From NCBI RefSeq assembly GCF_016462545.1, contig NZ_JAEMTA010000007.1, positions 62,001 through 126,000 of the forward strand: 64,000 nucleotides of DNA, read 5' to 3'. The notes under the pieces were generated by a model that worked only from the letters and a program-made list of their open reading frames with translations, did not search any database and was not told where the DNA came from. Shown piece after piece: positions 25,743-33,950 of this stretch (positions within the stretch are counted from its first letter, which is position 1; each line of letters begins with the position of its first letter). Position numbers and translations under genes: made by a program. Origin of the DNA: Mycolicibacterium sp. GTDB taxonomy: Bacteria > Actinomycetota > Actinomycetes > Mycobacteriales > Mycobacteriaceae.

Positions 25743-26822
25743 ATGCAGATCTCGGTCATCCGGCCCGACGAACTCGGGGTCGACCTGATCTCGCGATGGC
25801 GTGAGATCCAGGAGTCGGACCCCGCCTTCGACAACCCCTTCCTGTCAGCGGAGTTCACCTGTGCCGTAGGAGAATTGCAGGACCGCGTCCGGGTCGCAGT
25901 GCTCGAAGACGGTCCGGACGTCGTCGGATTCTTTCCGTTCGAACAGCATCCCTTCGGGGTCGGCAAGCCGGTCGCCGCCGGGCTGACCGATGCGCAGGGG
26001 CTGCTACTCGCCAAGGGCGCAGAACTCGATCCCCGGATCGTGAAGCGGTGTGGATTGGCGGTCTACGAATTCGATCACCTGATGAGCGGTCAACCGCTGG
26101 CGGCCCTCGGCCCCCACGAGCGACATCCCTCACCAGTGATCGACATGAGAAGGGGATTCGCGGACTACGTCGAGACGATCAAGCGAACTTCGAACAAGAC
26201 CTACAAGTCGACCCTGTACAAGTCGCGCAAACTGCAGCGGCAGGTCGGTCCGTTGCACTACGACCACGCGACTACGTCGGTCGCCGCGCTCACGACCTTG
26301 ATCGGATGGAAGACGTTGCAGTACAGACGCACAGGCCGTGCGGACAGATTCGCGAACCGGTGGCTCGTCGAGCTCGTCGAGCGGTTGTGTGCCATCCGGT
26401 CCGACTACTTCGCAGGGGTGCTCGACATGATGTACGTCGATGGTCGGCCGATGGCAGGACACTTCGGTCTACGCACGAAGACGACGCTCGTCGGCTGGTT
26501 CCCCGCATACGACGTCGCATTCGCAAAGTACTCGCCCGGGCTGATGCAGCACCTGACGATGGCGGAGCGGTCGGCGGCGGCCGGCATCCAGATCATCGAC
26601 CTGGGCCGCGGTGACGGCGAGTACAAGGAGAAGTTGAAGAACGCCGAATTCACCGTGGCCGAGGGCCGGATCGCGGACTCAGGGGTGCGCTCCGCCGTCC
26701 ACTGGGTCACACGGGTGCCGGCGCGAAAGGCGGCGGCCGCGGTGGTGGCCGATCCGCGGCTGCGGCGCACCGCCAGTAGGACACTCAAGGAATACGGCCG
26801 GGTGCGCTCGAGGCTGTCGTGA
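25743..26822 (+). CDS. CelD/BcsL-type GNAT acetyltransferase (FemAB-like)
   Basis: 359 residues. The start (ISRWREIQESDPAFDNPFLSAEF) is the family's W-x-E…PFLSPEF-type signature. A duplicated GNAT fold follows with the C-terminal DLGRGDGEYKEKL motif of the CelD/BcsL and FemAB-like group. Members are found in exopolysaccharide operons, where they are thought to acylate the polymer or its precursor. As the last gene of the operon it is a candidate for the step that transfers the activated amino acid, though this is inference. The ATG lies 8 nt after the small membrane gene. Confidence 0.78.
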   Translation: MQISVIRPDELGVDLISRWREIQESDPAFDNPFLSAEFTCAVGELQDRVRVAVLEDGPDVVGFFPFEQHPFGVGKPVAAGLTDAQGLLLAKGAELDPRIVKRCGLAVYEFDHLMSGQPLAALGPHERHPSPVIDMRRGFADYVETIKRTSNKTYKSTLYKSRKLQRQVGPLHYDHATTSVAALTTLIGWKTLQYRRTGRADRFANRWLVELVERLCAIRSDYFAGVLDMMYVDGRPMAGHFGLRTKTTLVGWFPAYDVAFAKYSPGLMQHLTMAERSAAAGIQIIDLGRGDGEYKEKLKNAEFTVAEGRIADSGVRSAVHWVTRVPARKAAAAVVADPRLRRTASRTLKEYGRVRSRLS

Positions 26823-26971
26823 GCTAGTTCCCGTGGACCGACCGATTCAGACCGTACAGATCGCGGCACTAGACCGATTGCCCCAGGGGGCGATGGCGGC
26901 GTGGACATCCTTCGTGGTGCACACGCTGCGGAGTCCCATTTCGGAGCATCGGCACTGCGCTGGACGTACCC

Positions 26972-27046
26972 GGGAACTAGACCCGGTTCCCCCGCAAGTT
27001 CGCTCCGATGACTCATGTGCGACCTGGGTGTGGACGTCGATAGTGA
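26972..27046 (+). promoter_or_regulatory. shared upstream element, copy 3 (before the PGRS-like gene)
   Basis: GGGAAC (26972-26977) pairs with GTTCCC (26986-26991) around CTAGA. TTCGCTCCGATG (26999-27010) follows, then CTCATGTGC (27012-27020), 16 nt, and TCGATAGTGA (27037-27046). From ACTAGA onward it aligns without gaps to copy 2 at about 6.02-6.09 kb. The TTG start of the PGRS-like gene lies 58 nt downstream. Confidence 0.62.
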
Positions 27047-27104
27047 GCACACGAGGGTACTGCCTGCCGGGAGTCGACAGGCCTCGCATCAAGGAGGTTT
27101 CACC

Positions 27105-28715
27105 TTGTCCATTCAGTCTTTGTCCGCGCAGCGGACGTCGGCACGCCAGTACGTAGCGACCGGAGTTGCGGGGGCAGCGATGGTGGGGGTCGGTCTCCTG
27201 CTGGCAGCTCCTTCGACCATCGCGCCGGCGACGCCGAGAAGTGCGGAGATTCAGCTCGCGTCAACTGAGTTCGCACTGAGCCCAGCAGATTTCGACTGCC
27301 TACCGATGTCAGGGTGTGCCTTGATCGGCACGGCCGGTTCGCCGACGCCCACTGCGTTGGCCGCGGCGGCGAGTACGACGCCGTTCCGACCGATCATCGG
27401 TCTGGGCGGATGGCTCATCGGCAACGGTCTGGACGCCGACGTGGCCACGTGCACCGCCCCCTGCAACGGTGGCAACGCCGGACTGCTGTGGGGCAACGGT
27501 GGCGCGGGCGCCCTGGGCGGTGTCGGTGGTAGTGCCGGGTTGCTCTTCGGCAACGGCGGCACCGGCGGCAACGGCGTGGACGCGGTCCACGACGACGCAG
27601 GAGCTCTGGTGTCGGCGGCGACCGCTGGCGGCAATGGCGGAAACGGAGGCCTGATCGGCATCGGTGGTCGAGGAGGCCATGGCGGCAACGATATTCAGTT
27701 GGTCCGCTCAGAAGCCCCGACAGACGCCGTCGGCGCTGCCGGCGGTAGCGGTGGCTCCGGTGGTGTCCTCAGCGGAGATGCGGGCAGGGGAGGCGACGGC
27801 GGCGCTGCCCAGTCGCTGAACGGTAACGCGACCGGAGGTAACGCCGGCGATGGCGGCGGGGCCGCCTATGGCAGTGGTGGTGCGGGCGGGGCGGGCGGTG
27901 GAGCCTTCAGTGACAACGCGACCGCGACCGGTGGGAACGGTGGTGGCGGCGGTCGAACGGTGATCGGAAGCGCCGGTGACGGCGGCAGCGCCGGCTACGG
28001 CAGTTCGACCACCGGCTCCGGCACGGGCGGCACCGGCGGCGGCGGCGGGAGTGCCGTGCTCGCGGGTGCAGGCGGTGCGGGCGGCTCGGGTGGTGACAGC
28101 AACAACGCACTGCCGGCCGACGCCGCCGGAGGAGCCGACGCCACGGGTGGTGCCGGCGGCTCGGGCGGTAGCGGGGGCCTCGTGGGCGGCAACGGCGGCG
28201 GCGGTGGCGTTGGTGGCTTCTCCCACTCCGACAACGGCAATTCGACAGGTGGTGCCGGCGGCGCCGGTGGCGGAGCAAGCACCGGTTCGGGCGGCACTGG
28301 CGGCGGCGGCGGCATCGCCACCTCCGACGGCACCGGCTCGACCGCGACGGGCGGCGGCGGTGGTGCTGGTGGCAGCTCGGCGGTCGGCTCGGGCGGCGCC
28401 GGTGGCGCGGGCGGCAAGAACAACTCCACGGCAGGCCCGTCGCAGGGCGGGACGGGCGGCCGCGGTGGCAACGGTGCGAACGGCGGCACCGGCGGCGGCG
28501 GTGGCGATGCATCGGGCTCGACGACCAACACCGGCGGGACCGGCGGCGCGGGCGGCAACGCCCACGGCCTCGGCGGTCACGGCGGTAACGGCGGAACCGG
28601 CGGCAGCGCGTCGGGCGGTACGACGAACACCGGCGGCACCGGAGGCGGCGGGGGTGCGGGAGGTCCAGGCGGGACGGGCGGTAGTTCGGGCGGCAGCGGC
28701 GGCGGCGACGCGTAG
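27105..28715 (+). CDS. exported PGRS-like Gly-rich protein without a PE domain
   Basis: 536 residues. The TTG at 27105 is chosen because a perfect AAGGAGG (27091-27097) precedes it and the protein then begins with a clear signal peptide (MSIQSLSAQRTSARQY, then a hydrophobic core ending near APSTIAPA). A short region with four Cys follows. From about residue 105 come GGNAGLLWGNGGAG-like units and then hundreds of GGxGG repeats, as in PE_PGRS proteins. The N-terminal PE domain is absent, so export is probably by Sec instead of type VII. Surface-exposed structural or adhesive role is inferred. It has copy 3 of the shared element as promoter region. Confidence 0.8.
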   Translation: MSIQSLSAQRTSARQYVATGVAGAAMVGVGLLLAAPSTIAPATPRSAEIQLASTEFALSPADFDCLPMSGCALIGTAGSPTPTALAAAASTTPFRPIIGLGGWLIGNGLDADVATCTAPCNGGNAGLLWGNGGAGALGGVGGSAGLLFGNGGTGGNGVDAVHDDAGALVSAATAGGNGGNGGLIGIGGRGGHGGNDIQLVRSEAPTDAVGAAGGSGGSGGVLSGDAGRGGDGGAAQSLNGNATGGNAGDGGGAAYGSGGAGGAGGGAFSDNATATGGNGGGGGRTVIGSAGDGGSAGYGSSTTGSGTGGTGGGGGSAVLAGAGGAGGSGGDSNNALPADAAGGADATGGAGGSGGSGGLVGGNGGGGGVGGFSHSDNGNSTGGAGGAGGGASTGSGGTGGGGGIATSDGTGSTATGGGGGAGGSSAVGSGGAGGAGGKNNSTAGPSQGGTGGRGGNGANGGTGGGGGDASGSTTNTGGTGGAGGNAHGLGGHGGNGGTGGSASGGTTNTGGTGGGGGAGGPGGTGGSSGGSGGGDA

Positions 28716-28769
28716 TCGTCACCGCGATCGGTTCGCAGCCCTGGGATGACTCTCAACAGCTGCGTGTGC

Positions 28770-28805
28770 GCTACGTGGGTCGGCGGTAATCTCGACCCAC
28801 GTAGC
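28770..28805 (+). promoter_or_regulatory. perfect 12-bp inverted repeat upstream of the type VII substrate gene
   Basis: GCTACGTGGGTC (28770-28781) and GACCCACGTAGC (28794-28805) are perfect reverse complements around a 12-nt spacer. Outside them GCGTGTG and CACACGC extend the match with a one-base bulge. It lies after the PGRS-like stop and 26 nt before the ATG at 28832. It could be a terminator, an operator (the spacer holds TAATCT, a possible -10) or a 5' leader hairpin. Confidence 0.55.
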
Positions 28806-28831
28806 AACACACGCGGAAGGGGAGCCGTGTC

Positions 28832-29914
28832 ATGGGTGTTCCGCCCGACAGCAGCCCGTTCGGGTCACAGACGGTGATGGGGCCCGGCTGGCCGAACGTC
28901 GACGAGGAGTCCCTCGCCTCGGCAGCTGCGTCGTACGAGGCGCTCGCGGCCAAGCTGACCGGGTCGGTGGTGCCGCAGCAGCAGGGCCAGCTGATGCACC
29001 TGGCCGATCAGTGGAAGGGCGGCGGGGCGCTGGCCGCAGGCGGCGAGGCCACGACGATCATCGCCGGTCACGAGGCCAACGCCGCCCAGGCCGCCGCGAT
29101 CGCGGCCAAGCTCCGCAGCATGGAGGTCACGGTCGCCAAGACGAAGGTCCTGGTGAACGCCACCGCCCAGGAAACCCAGCACGAGTGTGAGGCCATTTCG
29201 GCGATGCCCTTCGGCAACGCCCAGGAGCTCGTCCAAAGCCGCATCAAACTGGGTCTCTCGCAGAACATCGCCTACGTCAACGCGAATTCGGCCGAGCTGG
29301 CGGCGGGTCTGGGAGTGCCGCCCACCATCCCGAATCCCAGTGCCCCGCCGACCGCGGCGGCGTCGCAGGCGGCGGACAAGGGTTCGCAGCAGGCCATGCA
29401 GATGATGATGCAGATGGGTCAGATGGCCGCGCAGCTACCCCAACAGATCGGCGGGATGTTGACCCAGGCCCCGCAGCAGCTGATGCAGCCGCTGCAGCAG
29501 ATCATGCAACCCCTACAACAGCTCATGTCCGCGGGCGGCAAGGGCGGTACGGGCGGAGCCCCGATGCCCTTCTCGGCCTTCTCGAATCATCCCCTGGCCG
29601 GCGGCTCGGGTGCAGGCGCCGGCGGCGGATTGGTGAAGGCCGCGTCCCTGCCCGGATCCGGTGGCCTGTCCCCGCAGTCTCCGGCGCTGGCCTCGTTGGT
29701 CGGCAGTTCCGGCGACGTCGCGGTGCGCCCAGCGGGTGCAGGCACGTCGGCCGTCGGTGGGCTGGCACCGGTGAACGCGGGCGGCTCTGGCATGGGCGGC
29801 GCCGGAATGGGCATGATGGGCCAGCGCGGTGAGAGCGGCGGCACCGGTGCATCGCTGGCTGCTCCGCCTCCGCTCGAATACGACCTCGACGAGGACGTCG
29901 ACGATGAGTGGTGA
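28832..29914 (+). CDS. probable type VII secretion substrate, PPE/Esp-like
   Basis: 360 residues. The helical N-terminal region (about 20-170) carries WKG at 61-63 as a WxG turn. A Gln/Met-rich stretch follows, then a Gly/Ala-rich low-complexity tail ending in YDLDE (350-354), a YxxxE pattern at an unusual C-terminal place. The organisation resembles EspB/PPE-type proteins rather than classical 100-residue WXG100 proteins. With the next gene it forms a PPE-like/PE-like pair. AAGGGGAG precedes the ATG. No ESX apparatus genes lie in this window, so the machinery must be elsewhere. Confidence 0.65.
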   Translation: MGVPPDSSPFGSQTVMGPGWPNVDEESLASAAASYEALAAKLTGSVVPQQQGQLMHLADQWKGGGALAAGGEATTIIAGHEANAAQAAAIAAKLRSMEVTVAKTKVLVNATAQETQHECEAISAMPFGNAQELVQSRIKLGLSQNIAYVNANSAELAAGLGVPPTIPNPSAPPTAAASQAADKGSQQAMQMMMQMGQMAAQLPQQIGGMLTQAPQQLMQPLQQIMQPLQQLMSAGGKGGTGGAPMPFSAFSNHPLAGGSGAGAGGGLVKAASLPGSGGLSPQSPALASLVGSSGDVAVRPAGAGTSAVGGLAPVNAGGSGMGGAGMGMMGQRGESGGTGASLAAPPPLEYDLDEDVDDEW

Positions 29915-29935
29915 CGTCACGGAAGGTGCCTGCTG

Positions 29936-30550
29936 ATGTCGCTGGACCCGATGCACACCCCGGGCAACCTGAACTGGGATCCCGCCAGCGTCGACATGCC
30001 CGAGATCCCGATGCTCCCACCGGGCGTGGACGCGATGAGCATGACGATCTCCGGGGTCCTTCCGACGTTGACGGCACCGATGGCCGCCAGTGTCGCTGCG
30101 CTGCAAGCGAAGGAGACCATGTTCTCCGGCAAACTGGGCGCCGCCGAGTCGGCGTATCAGAACGCCGACGACTCGGGCGGCCAGTCGGTGGGGCAGTTCG
30201 GCCAGATGCTCGGACAACTCGGCCAAGTGGCCCAGCAGGCGGGCGCGCCCGCTCAGCAACTCGGGCAGCAGGCGGGCCAGTTCGGCTCGATGATGCAGCA
30301 GGCCATGCAGGGAGCCCAGGGGAGCGGCTCTCAGGGCAGCGGCTCCCAAGGGGCGGCCGCCGCGGGAACTCCGCCGCAACACGCCCAGCCGTCGGATGAC
30401 GAGGACCGTGACGCCCGAGACGAGGAGGCCAGGGAGACAAGGCCACCGCTCGAGGCGGCCACACCCGGGCCCGCCACCCATGGTGCGGGCCCTGCGCCCG
30501 TCGCCCCGCCGCACCGCGGGGACGGCGACGACCTCACCCGCAGGATGTAG
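29936..30550 (+). CDS. probable type VII secretion substrate partner with YxxxD motif
   Basis: 204 residues with a helical N-terminal half, followed at 74-78 by YQNAD, the YxxxD signal expected after the helix-turn-helix of type VII substrates. A Gln/Gly-rich stretch ([12 protein letters not shown] and similar) and a charged Pro-rich tail follow. It resembles EspJ-like or PE-like partners more than a membrane protein. It lies 21 nt after the WxG-containing gene, with a GGAAGG SD, and probably forms a heterodimer with that product before secretion. Confidence 0.62.
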   Translation: MSLDPMHTPGNLNWDPASVDMPEIPMLPPGVDAMSMTISGVLPTLTAPMAASVAALQAKETMFSGKLGAAESAYQNADDSGGQSVGQFGQMLGQLGQVAQQAGAPAQQLGQQAGQFGSMMQQAMQGAQGSGSQGSGSQGAAAAGTPPQHAQPSDDEDRDARDEEARETRPPLEAATPGPATHGAGPAPVAPPHRGDGDDLTRRM

Positions 30551-30623
30551 CGCAGGGAGCACTACCCTCGGTACCGAAGCATGGGGATGGGGTAGTCACA
30601 CTGAGCGATTCGGAGGTACGGCA

Positions 30624-32153
30624 ATGAGTTCGCCGCCCCTGCCGGATGACGAGTTGAGCGCCGGTCAGATCTTCGCGGGCTACCAGATCATCGGTCTGCT
30701 GGGCTCCGGTGGGATGGGCCGGGTCTACCTTGCCCAGCACCCCAGGCTTCCGCGCCGCGATGCATTGAAGTTGCTCCCGTCCACCTGGTCCGCCGACATC
30801 GAGTACCGCACCCGCTTCAACCGCGAAGCCGATCTCGCGTCGACGCTATGGCATCCGAACATCGTCGGCGTGCACGACCGCGGCGAAGCCGATGGCCAGC
30901 TATGGATCTCGATGGACTACGTCGACGGACTGGACGCCGCCCGCCTCGTCGCCGAACGCCACCCGGCCGGAATGCCCGCAGACGAGGTGGCCCGCATCGT
31001 GACAGCAGTTGCCAGCGCGCTGGACAGCGCGCACAAACGGGGTCTGCTGCACCGCGACGTCAAACCCGCCAACATCATGCTGACCCACCTCGACGATGAC
31101 GGCGATCAGCGAATTCTGTTGACGGACTTCGGAATCGCTCGCGACGTGAACGACGCTGACGACATCGCCGCGACCACCGTGGCCATCGGTACGGTGGCCT
31201 ACTGCGCACCGGAGCAACTGGCCGGCGAGGCGGTCGGTCCCCGCGCCGACCAGTACGCACTCGCGGCGACGGCCTACCACCTGCTGACCGGTGAGCCGCT
31301 GTTCCCGAGCTCCGATCCCGCCGAGGTGATCAATGATCACCTCAACTCGAAGCCGCCCGCCTTGGCCGCCAAGCGACCCGAGCTGGCCGCCCTCGACCCG
31401 GTGCTCACGGTCGGATTGGCAAAGCGGCCCGAAAGCCGTTTTCCCCGTTGCGCAGACTTCGCCCGCGCCCTGACCGAGCAGATCGATGCGATGGACTCGA
31501 CACCGACGGGTGAGGCGTTCGCGAATCTGTATACCGAGCCGTTGACGGTCGATCCGCGGGTGATGACGGCCCGGCCCAAGCAGTTTCCTACGGTAACCGT
31601 GGTCGCCACCGCGGCAGCCGTGGTCGCGATCGCCGTTCTCGCCGTCTGGCTGTTGTGGCCGTCCTCCGGCGCCTCAGATTCGTCGGCGTCGGGGGCGGCG
31701 CCGTCGACCACGACCACGTCGGTGAATTCGCAAGCACGGGAGCAGCTTCGGGGTGCGTTGCCGCCGGGGTACCCGTCGACCGCGTGTCATGCGGTCGACG
31801 TGCCGGGGGGCGCTTCGGCGAAGGTCGACTGCACCAGGAACGCCGACGCCGGCGGCCCGCCCGCCGCAACGTACACATTGGCCTCGGATCAGGCAGCGCT
31901 CGACTCCGCCTTCGGTGCGGTCGTCGGCAGCATTCGAGTCGTCAACTGCCCTGGGAACATTCAGTCACCCGGAGCGTGGCGTCGCAACGCCACTCCGCAA
32001 CTGGTCAGTGGCACGTTGGTGTGCGGATTCCGCGACACCGTTCCGACGCTGTCCTGGACGGACACCGAGAAACTGTTGCTCAGCTCGGTCGACGGCGCTG
32101 AAGCCGGACCCAACCTCGACCAGCTCTACGTGTGGTGGTCGAGCCACTCCTGA
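30624..32153 (+). CDS. transmembrane Ser/Thr protein kinase (Pkn family)
   Basis: 509 residues. An N-terminal Hanks-type kinase domain has [12 protein letters not shown] (24-35), Lys49, the HRDVKPAN catalytic loop (143-150), DFG (168-170) and the APE-like CAPEQ. A single membrane span lies at about 323-345, and an extracellular domain of about 160 residues with several Cys follows a Ser/Thr linker. This resembles mycobacterial PknF/PknH-type sensor kinases. GGAGG precedes the ATG. Position right after the two type VII substrates suggests that it senses or regulates cell-surface processes tied to them. Confidence 0.9.
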   Translation: MSSPPLPDDELSAGQIFAGYQIIGLLGSGGMGRVYLAQHPRLPRRDALKLLPSTWSADIEYRTRFNREADLASTLWHPNIVGVHDRGEADGQLWISMDYVDGLDAARLVAERHPAGMPADEVARIVTAVASALDSAHKRGLLHRDVKPANIMLTHLDDDGDQRILLTDFGIARDVNDADDIAATTVAIGTVAYCAPEQLAGEAVGPRADQYALAATAYHLLTGEPLFPSSDPAEVINDHLNSKPPALAAKRPELAALDPVLTVGLAKRPESRFPRCADFARALTEQIDAMDSTPTGEAFANLYTEPLTVDPRVMTARPKQFPTVTVVATAAAVVAIAVLAVWLLWPSSGASDSSASGAAPSTTTTSVNSQAREQLRGALPPGYPSTACHAVDVPGGASAKVDCTRNADAGGPPAATYTLASDQAALDSAFGAVVGSIRVVNCPGNIQSPGAWRRNATPQLVSGTLVCGFRDTVPTLSWTDTEKLLLSSVDGAEAGPNLDQLYVWWSSHS

Positions 32154-32162
32154 CGACGTCGT

Positions 32163-33014
32163 TCAGGCGGGCGGCGGCGCCACGACCGTCGTCGTGGGAA
32201 TTGCCGTCGCGGGAACGGGCGTCGTGGGAGTGCCTGCGGGAAGCGGTGTGCCCTGGCTGCCGGTCGGGGCGGTGCCCTCCTGCACGCTGGCAGGCTGAGG
32301 CGCCCCCTCGGTGCCCGCCGGGACCGGCGCGGCCGGGGTGAGCGGCGTGCCCTGGCTACCCGCCGGGAGCGGCGTGCCCTGGCTGCCCGTGGGCAGCGAT
32401 GCCGCGGCCGGGGCGCCGGGGACCGCAGTCGGCGTGGCAGGCGTCGGTGTCGCGGGTGTCGTGGTGGTCGGCGTGACTGGCGTCGCGGGCGACGTCGACG
32501 TGTAGCTGCCCCCGCCGCCGCGCTGGGTGGGCAGCTGAGGTGGTGGCTGCACCCACACCAGGAGGTCGTGGCCGCCCGCGTTGTAGACGACGCTGTCGGG
32601 GGCGTCTCCGACGACGTCGAAGTACACCTTGCCCGTGGTCTTCTGCCCCTCGGCGAGCGTCGCCGGGTTCACGCCCTGCGGCGTCGCGACACCGAATAGC
32701 ACGCGATAGCTCTCACCGGACTTGGCGCGGGCGTTGAGATTCGACACGATCGGCGTCGCGCTCCCCATGACGGCCTGATCCGTGGCGGTGGCCTCCCACA
32801 GGGTGCCCGCGACGGGATAGGGGATCTGATCCGTGCTGGCCTTGAGGTTGCTGACGGTCCAGGCCTGGACGACGTTGCCGTCTGTCAGCTTCGCCTCGTT
32901 GCCGATGGTCGTCGTCGTCAGATCGTCGGCGGTGGCGATCGGCGTTCCGAGGATGCCGACGGAACCCGCTGCGGCAACGACGGCAACAGCAGCCAGTGCG
33001 GTGGTGATCTTCAC
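32163..33014 (-). CDS. MPT63-family exported protein with Pro/Thr-rich repeat tail
   Basis: 283 residues. A signal peptide (VKITTALAAVAVVAAAGSVG) is followed by an immunoglobulin-like MPT63/DUF1942 domain (about 30-160; YPVAGTLWEATAT, FNAR-like NLNARAKSG, TGKVYFDV). A long Pro/Thr/Gln tail holds several GSQGTPLP(A/T) repeats. MPT63 itself lacks such a tail. The GTG at 33014 is preferred because GGGGAGGGC precedes it and the signal peptide then begins directly; the in-frame extension to 33041 adds nothing. Function is unknown. It ends convergently 9 nt from the kinase gene. Confidence 0.82.
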   Translation of the reverse strand: MKITTALAAVAVVAAAGSVGILGTPIATADDLTTTTIGNEAKLTDGNVVQAWTVSNLKASTDQIPYPVAGTLWEATATDQAVMGSATPIVSNLNARAKSGESYRVLFGVATPQGVNPATLAEGQKTTGKVYFDVVGDAPDSVVYNAGGHDLLVWVQPPPQLPTQRGGGGSYTSTSPATPVTPTTTTPATPTPATPTAVPGAPAAASLPTGSQGTPLPAGSQGTPLTPAAPVPAGTEGAPQPASVQEGTAPTGSQGTPLPAGTPTTPVPATAIPTTTVVAPPPA

Positions 33015-33086
33015 GTGAAAGTGCCCTCCCCATTCGTTCACGGTGACGGCATCCCCCCACGGGAACGGTCGCCAGGCCCGAAGCTA

Positions 33087-33947
33087 TCAGGCCGGGTTCA
33101 ACTCCACGCCCGAAAGTACGACCGCGTCGTCACGGCTCGGCGCGGTGAGCACGGCCAGTAGCTTGCCGCCGTCCTTCCACACACTGGCCTTCAACGTCTC
33201 GCCGGGGAAGAGCACGCCCGCGAAACGCGCGTCATAGGAGCCCACCCGGGAGGCGTCGCCGTCGAGGAACTCGTCGACGAGTGCCTTCGCACCGATGCCG
33301 TAGGTGCACAGCCCATGCAGGATCGGCTTGGGAAAGCCTGCGGCCGAAGCGAACTCGGGATCGGAGTGCAGCGGGTTGCGGTCGCCGCACAGCCGGTACA
33401 GCAGCGCCTGCTGCGGCAGCGTGGGGATCGACAACTCCACGTCGGGGGCGCGGTCCGGTGGCGACGTGGACGTCGACGGCCCGCGGTCACCGCCGAAGCC
33501 ACCCTCGCCGCGGGCGAAGATCGACCGCTTCTGGGTCCACAGCGGTGCGCCGTCCGGCGTGGTGACCGTGGTCTCCGACCAGATCACCGCGGCCTTGCCC
33601 TTGTCCCAGATCTCGGTGAACCGCGTGACGGCCCGACCGGTCCCCGCCGGCGGGATGGGGCCTGGCACGGTGATCGCCTCGCTGGCGTGCAGGACCCTGG
33701 ACAGTTCGATGTCGATGCCGGGGAACTTCACCGTCGGCGCCTCGGTCATGTGAAAGCTCTGCGCCACGTTGCCGAACGTCGGCAGCACCTGCGGCGTCCC
33801 GTCGGTGAGGTAGCGCAGCTCGCGCGGGTCGAGGGGATCGGCGCCTGCGCCGAGGCCGAGGTGGTAGAGCTGCACGTCGCTGCTGCTCCACGAGAAGTCG
33901 ACCGGCGGAAGTTCGGCGCCGATGGCCTCGTCCAGATTGATCGGCAT
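33087..33947 (-). CDS. chsH3: steroid side-chain enoyl-CoA hydratase ChsH3 (MaoC double hot-dog)
   Basis: 286 residues, the same length as Rv3538. Two hot-dog halves are present, with the hydratase-2 motif (YRLCGDRNPLHSDPEFA) in the C-terminal half supplying the catalytic Asp/His. In cholesterol breakdown it hydrates the C24 enoyl-CoA of the side chain. It follows kstD on the minus strand with 3 nt between the kstD stop and its ATG, as in M. tuberculosis Rv3537-Rv3538, and is presumably under the KstR site at 35665. Confidence 0.92.
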   Translation of the reverse strand: MPINLDEAIGAELPPVDFSWSSSDVQLYHLGLGAGADPLDPRELRYLTDGTPQVLPTFGNVAQSFHMTEAPTVKFPGIDIELSRVLHASEAITVPGPIPPAGTGRAVTRFTEIWDKGKAAVIWSETTVTTPDGAPLWTQKRSIFARGEGGFGGDRGPSTSTSPPDRAPDVELSIPTLPQQALLYRLCGDRNPLHSDPEFASAAGFPKPILHGLCTYGIGAKALVDEFLDGDASRVGSYDARFAGVLFPGETLKASVWKDGGKLLAVLTAPSRDDAVVLSGVELNPA

Positions 33948-33950
33948 GGG

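Noticed and set aside
27708..28580. Long minus- and plus-strand frames across the PGRS-like gene
   Set aside because: GGC/GGN repeats leave all frames open; only one frame has a signal peptide with a perfect SD.
28727..28753. Possible fourth copy of the shared upstream element before the type VII substrate gene
   Set aside because: GTTCGC and GATGACTC are present but the spacing is wrong and the TCGATA block is missing.
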